Shown here: piece by piece, positions 60,971 through 64,000 of the stretch
How positions within the stretch are numbered: position 1 is the first letter of the stretch
Layout: every line of letters starts with the position of its first letter
NCBI RefSeq assembly: GCF_900055185.1
Contig: NZ_FIZX01000002.1
Location: forward strand, 438,586-502,585
Direction of reading: 5' to 3'
Source: Grimontia celer
GTDB lineage: Bacteria; Pseudomonadota; Gammaproteobacteria; Enterobacterales; Vibrionaceae
Length of the DNA: 64,000 nt
Program-made: the position numbers and the translations under genes
Notes under the pieces: generated by a model
Database searches by the model: none
The model's input: the letters and a program-made list of their open reading frames with translations, nothing else
What the model was told of the DNA's origin: nothing

Positions 60971-61981
60971 ATGACAAAACCGAACAAAACCACTTCACAA
61001 CCAAAGAAAGGCTTGCACCCGAGAAATCCTCATCGTGCGCGATACGATTTCCCGGCGCTGATGAAAGGCACGCCAGAGCTGAAAGCCTTTGTGAAGAAGA
61101 ATCCGTTCGGTGATTTGTCCGTCGACTTCTCCAACCCGCAAGCAGTGAAAATCCTCAACAAGGCTCTGTTGCAACACTTCTACCAAATCAGTTTCTGGGA
61201 TATTCCAGAAGGCTATCTTTGCCCGCCAATCCCCGGCCGCGCGGATTACCTGCATTACCTGGCAGATCTGCTCGCTGAATCCAACGGCGGAGAAATTCCA
61301 AAAGGCAAAGCCGTGAAGGGGCTGGATATCGGTATGGGCGCAAACTGCGTCTACCCAATGGTCGGCCACCGCGTTTATGGCTGGCAGTTCGTGGGTGCGG
61401 ATATTGACCCGGTATCTGTGAAAAGTGCCAAGCTGATGGTGGAGATGAACCCAAGCCTCAAAGGCGGCATTCAATGCCGCCTTCAAAAGAACCCAGACCA
61501 CATTTTCGCGGGCATGATTAACGCCAAAGAGCGTTTCGATTTCACCATGTGCAACCCGCCCTTCCATGCTTCGATGGCAGAGGCAACAAAAGGCTCTGAG
61601 CGCAAAGTGAAGAACCTTGCCGCCAATGCCCGCAAGAAAGGCTCAGAACCCTTCAAAGCGCAGCCAATGAAAGGCAAGGGCAAACCAGTGCTGAACTTTG
61701 GTGGTCAGAACGCAGAGCTTTGGTGTCCGGGTGGCGAAGCCGTTTTTATCAAGCGAATGATAGAGCAAAGTGCCGACTTCAAAACCCAATGCCTGTGGTT
61801 CACCACCATGGTTTCTAAGAAAGAAAACCTGCCGGGTATCTACAAGCAATTGAAAGAGTTAAAAGTCGAAGATGTCCGCACCATCGAAATGGCGCAAGGC
61901 CAGAAAGTAACCCGTATTGTGGCATGGACTTTCCTCAATGAATCCGCGCGCCAAAACTGGTCGAAAAACGGCGAAAAATAG
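60971..61981 (+). CDS. rlmF: 23S rRNA (adenine-1618-N6)-methyltransferase
   Basis: 336 aa, slightly longer than E. coli RlmF. N-terminal region [26 protein letters not shown] motif [22 protein letters not shown] (in part [13 protein letters not shown]); catalytic NPPF in [12 protein letters not shown]. It methylates A1618 of 23S rRNA. The gene stands alone on the plus strand, about 80 bp after the cupin gene. Confidence 0.93.
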   Translation: MTKPNKTTSQPKKGLHPRNPHRARYDFPALMKGTPELKAFVKKNPFGDLSVDFSNPQAVKILNKALLQHFYQISFWDIPEGYLCPPIPGRADYLHYLADLLAESNGGEIPKGKAVKGLDIGMGANCVYPMVGHRVYGWQFVGADIDPVSVKSAKLMVEMNPSLKGGIQCRLQKNPDHIFAGMINAKERFDFTMCNPPFHASMAEATKGSERKVKNLAANARKKGSEPFKAQPMKGKGKPVLNFGGQNAELWCPGGEAVFIKRMIEQSADFKTQCLWFTTMVSKKENLPGIYKQLKELKVEDVRTIEMAQGQKVTRIVAWTFLNESARQNWSKNGEK

Positions 61982-62111
61982 CGCGCTTTTCAGGCGGTTT
62001 TTGGTTGGAAAATCGCCGCCTTATGCAAGGTCGTCATAAGCAATAAAAAGTGTTGTTCTTTTTGTGGTTTTAGCAGTAAATTCTGCCTGAATTGACCTTT
62101 GAGAATACGCT

Positions 62112-62507
62112 GTGAAAACGCCGACCACGCGACTTCCCCTCTATGTTGCCCTGATGATGGTGCTGCTGTTAAGCGGTGCTGTGGGGGTTATTGGGGTCGA
62201 CTTGGCGCAGGGGTATCACGCCGCTTTGCAGGATAGAGAAAGCGTGCCGCTGGCGAAAGAAGAGTATTCGCTGCTGCGCACCATGGCATCACGCATTCTT
62301 CCCGATGACGGCGAGTTTATCGATGACGAACCTTCATCACTGCCAGCCTTTCCAGCTTCAGGCATTTCTCTGCTTCTCTTGGGCCTTTTGTCGTCAGACT
62401 ACTTCTGTACTCGCCAGAGCCGACAGAACATCACAGGCTTCTGCGCACCTTGCCATCTCCAGTTCCGCTTTATCCACTCTAGGGAAGCTTTCTCCAGCAT
62501 CACTTAA
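62112..62507 (+). CDS. Small membrane or exported protein of unknown function
   Basis: 131 aa with a GTG start at 62112. An N-terminal hydrophobic helix (LPLYVALMMVLLLSGAVGVIGV) and a second one around 82-97 (FPASGISLLLLGLLSSDYF) suggest two membrane passes. The C-terminal part has CAPCHLQF, but this is not a full haem site because the pattern is CxxCH after Gly-Phe and no cytochrome fold is visible. Real gene likely, but identity unknown. Confidence 0.55.
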   Translation: MKTPTTRLPLYVALMMVLLLSGAVGVIGVDLAQGYHAALQDRESVPLAKEEYSLLRTMASRILPDDGEFIDDEPSSLPAFPASGISLLLLGLLSSDYFCTRQSRQNITGFCAPCHLQFRFIHSREAFSSIT

Positions 62508-62536
62508 CCCTGTTAATTTTGAATCTTGGAGAGAAA

Positions 62537-63214
62537 ATGTTTGAAGCAATTCAGGAAGTGCTGGTGGCCTTGTGGAACCAGGATTTCGATGCGCTGCTGG
62601 CTCCTGGCAGTGCGACCCTAATCTATATCATTGTGGCTGTGTTGATTTGCCTTGAAAGCGGCTTTTTACCAGCGGCTCCCTTACCTTGCGACAGCGTCGT
62701 TGTACTGGTCGGTACTTTGGCGGCCGTCGGTGTGTTAACGCCAGCTATCGCATTTCCACTGCTGATTGTGGCGGCTTCAATGGGAAGCTGGATGGCCTTT
62801 ATGCAAGGTCGCTGGCTGAACAAGTTACCAATGGTGCAATCCTGGCTGAAGAAAGTGCCGGAAAAGAACATGAAAACCGTGGATGCTTTGCTGCGTCAGC
62901 ATGGTTTGGTAGCGCTTTTTGCTGCGCGCTTTATTCCGGGTGTCCGCTCGATAGTGCCAATGATGATGGGCATCCGCGTGAAAGAAGCGCCACGTTTCCA
63001 CTACTTCGCTTGGCTGAGTGCAACACTTTGGGTGTTTCTTCTGGCGGGTATCGGATTCCTGCTGCCATCGCTACCGGATGCGTTGGGACGTGCAGTCACC
63101 ATGGGACTGATGGCTGCTCCTGTTATCACGCTTTGTGCCGCGATTCTGACTGCGATTACTTGGCGAGTCCGTAAATTGCTGAGAGGCAATAAGCCACCTT
63201 CAGCACAAGCTTAA
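62537..63214 (+). CDS. DedA-family membrane protein
   Basis: 225 aa from the ATG at 62537, with TTGGAGAG upstream. DedA features are ESGFLPAAPLPCDSVVVLVGTLAA, GLVALFAARFIPGVRSIVPMMMG (the FxRFxPGxR motif) and several helices. Members are half-type lipid scramblases/transporters, probably undecaprenyl-phosphate or phospholipid flippases, needed for envelope balance. The reentrant helix with FIPGVR is intact. Followed by a terminator. Confidence 0.92.
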   Translation: MFEAIQEVLVALWNQDFDALLAPGSATLIYIIVAVLICLESGFLPAAPLPCDSVVVLVGTLAAVGVLTPAIAFPLLIVAASMGSWMAFMQGRWLNKLPMVQSWLKKVPEKNMKTVDALLRQHGLVALFAARFIPGVRSIVPMMMGIRVKEAPRFHYFAWLSATLWVFLLAGIGFLLPSLPDALGRAVTMGLMAAPVITLCAAILTAITWRVRKLLRGNKPPSAQA

Positions 63215-63231
63215 TCCTGACCTATTTCATC

Positions 63232-63263
63232 GCCACGTCGCTTGCAAAACCGACGTGGCTTTT
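63232..63263 (+). terminator. Terminator after the DedA gene
   Basis: GCCACGTCG pairs with CGACGTGGC over 9 bp around 10 bases, followed by TTTT. Confidence 0.88.
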
Positions 63264-63290
63264 CTGATCTTAACGAAGGCGTTTTAACCC

Positions 63291-64000
63291 ATGAATATAC
63301 TGCGCCCACGACTGGATATTCCGTTGCTGATCGCGATTGTCTCGCTGATCACCCTTGGCTCCATGAGCGTATGGAGCGCCAGTGGCTACAGTGTTCCGAC
63401 CCTTGAGAGACACGTCGCCCGCGCCATGATTGCGCTTCTGGCCTTACTGTTTTTCTCACTGATCCCCGCCAAAACCTACCGGGCACTCACGCCGCACCTT
63501 TTTGGTTTGGCGATTGTGCTTCTGCTTGGCGTGATTGTGGCGGGGGACACGGTCAACGGTGCCAAACGCTGGCTCGCGCTTGGCCCAATTCGTTTCCAGC
63601 CTTCTGAAATTGTGAAAGTGGCGGTACCTATGATTATCGCCTGGTTGATAGTGCGAGACCCCGGCAGACCGGGTCTGCAAAAGATTGGACTTTGCGCGTT
63701 AGTCACCGCATTACCCGCAGGGCTGATTGTGATTCAGCCAGACTTGGACGGCGCGATCTTTACCGTGATGTACGCACTGTTCGTGCTGTATCTAGCAGGC
63801 ATGAGCTGGAAAATCATTGGTTCGGTGTTAGCAGCTGTTGCCGCGACAGTGCCGGTAATGTGGTTCTTCTTTATGGCGGACTATCAGAAACTGCGTGTCA
63901 CTCAGTTTTTGAATCCGGAATTGGATCCACTCGGCGCGGGTTATCAGATTATCCAGTCCCTGATTGCGATTGGTTCGGGCGGTGTGCGTGGCAAAGGCTT
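63291..64000 (+). CDS. rodA: RodA/FtsW-family peptidoglycan polymerase, N-terminal part
   Basis: The frame opens at ATG 63291 and runs past the window end; 236 residues are visible. It begins MNILRPRLDIPLLIAIVSLI. SEDS-family motifs are VWSASGYSVPTLERH, NGAKRWLALGPIRFQPSEIVKVAVP, IQPDLDGAIF, LNPELDPLGAGYQIIQSLIAIGSGG and VRGKG. The spacing matches RodA rather than FtsW. It polymerises lipid II for wall elongation. Its N-terminus is shorter than usual. The typical upstream mrdA (PBP2) gene is absent; the neighbours are a DedA gene and a terminator. Confidence 0.9.
   Translation, partial: MNILRPRLDIPLLIAIVSLITLGSMSVWSASGYSVPTLERHVARAMIALLALLFFSLIPAKTYRALTPHLFGLAIVLLLGVIVAGDTVNGAKRWLALGPIRFQPSEIVKVAVPMIIAWLIVRDPGRPGLQKIGLCALVTALPAGLIVIQPDLDGAIFTVMYALFVLYLAGMSWKIIGSVLAAVAATVPVMWFFFMADYQKLRVTQFLNPELDPLGAGYQIIQSLIAIGSGGVRGKG

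Noticed and set aside
62400-62507. CxxCH-like sequence (CAPCH) suggesting a cytochrome c
   Set aside because: Single isolated motif at the end of a small membrane protein, with no distal Met region or cytochrome fold.

Overview
The window looks like chromosomal DNA of a marine gammaproteobacterium of the family Vibrionaceae. The evidence is the malI-malX-malY block with MalI-type operators, an OmpV/MipA porin-like protein, a dimethylglycine catabolic block, RlmF, an Acr3-type arsenite exporter and a 270-bp inverted-repeat element of a kind I associate with vibrios. Grimontia or Enterovibrio would fit, but the genus is a guess. I see no rRNA, tRNA, CRISPR array, prophage or intact transposase. 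Most genes have clear ribosome binding sites. Several start sites below are moved downstream from the longest reading frame for that reason.

Layout. 1-6914: a truncated zinc-type oxidoreductase divergent from its LysR regulator; an OmpV-like protein; a periplasmic binding protein coupled to a chemoreceptor; a GNAT enzyme; a lipocalin lipoprotein; an SGNH esterase. 7208-20352: a long co-directional one-carbon/methylated-osmolyte region. It holds a DmdA/GcvT-like folate-dependent methyltransferase, a MetF-like reductase, formate-THF ligase, a fatty-acid-hydroxylase-type membrane protein, a dipeptidase, a V4R-like protein, dgcA, dgcB and a dedicated ETF pair. Together these could strip methyl groups from betaine-like or DMSP-like osmolytes and route them through folate to formate, with electrons going through DgcAB/ETF. 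The Rieske betaine demethylase (GbcAB) is not in the window. 20423-30104: a secreted Calx-beta protein, a glutaredoxin, an alcohol-to-acyl-CoA operon (ALDH, acyl-CoA synthetase, GMC dehydrogenase) divergent from an AraC regulator, then arsR-acr3.

30176-42015: a 5'-nucleotidase lipoprotein, an A+T-rich orphan gene, a GGCT-fold protein, a SirTM-type sirtuin overlapping a zinc-type macrodomain hydrolase (a candidate reversible ADP-ribosylation module), an AraC regulator with a duplicated SnoaL-like lipoprotein, an alpha/beta hydrolase, a Qnr-like pentapeptide protein and a secreted GH5 glycosidase with a ricin-type lectin domain. 42322-50998: a DEAD-box helicase, a MITE-like element, a GCS2-type ligase followed by an AstE-like deacylase, two methyltransferases, a secreted protein whose lipobox cysteine is replaced by serine, and a membrane metalloprotease. 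51060-55242: the mal block. 55379-64000: two small lipoproteins, two paralogous P-loop GTPase-like proteins (one lacking the canonical G3/G4 motifs), a K+ channel, a YkvA-like protein, a cupin, RlmF, a small membrane protein, a DedA protein and the start of a RodA-family gene cut by the window end.

The parts most worth following up are the osmolyte/C1 region, the SirTM-macrodomain pair, the GTPase-like pair with its structured leader, and the inverted-repeat element with its scattered solo ends.
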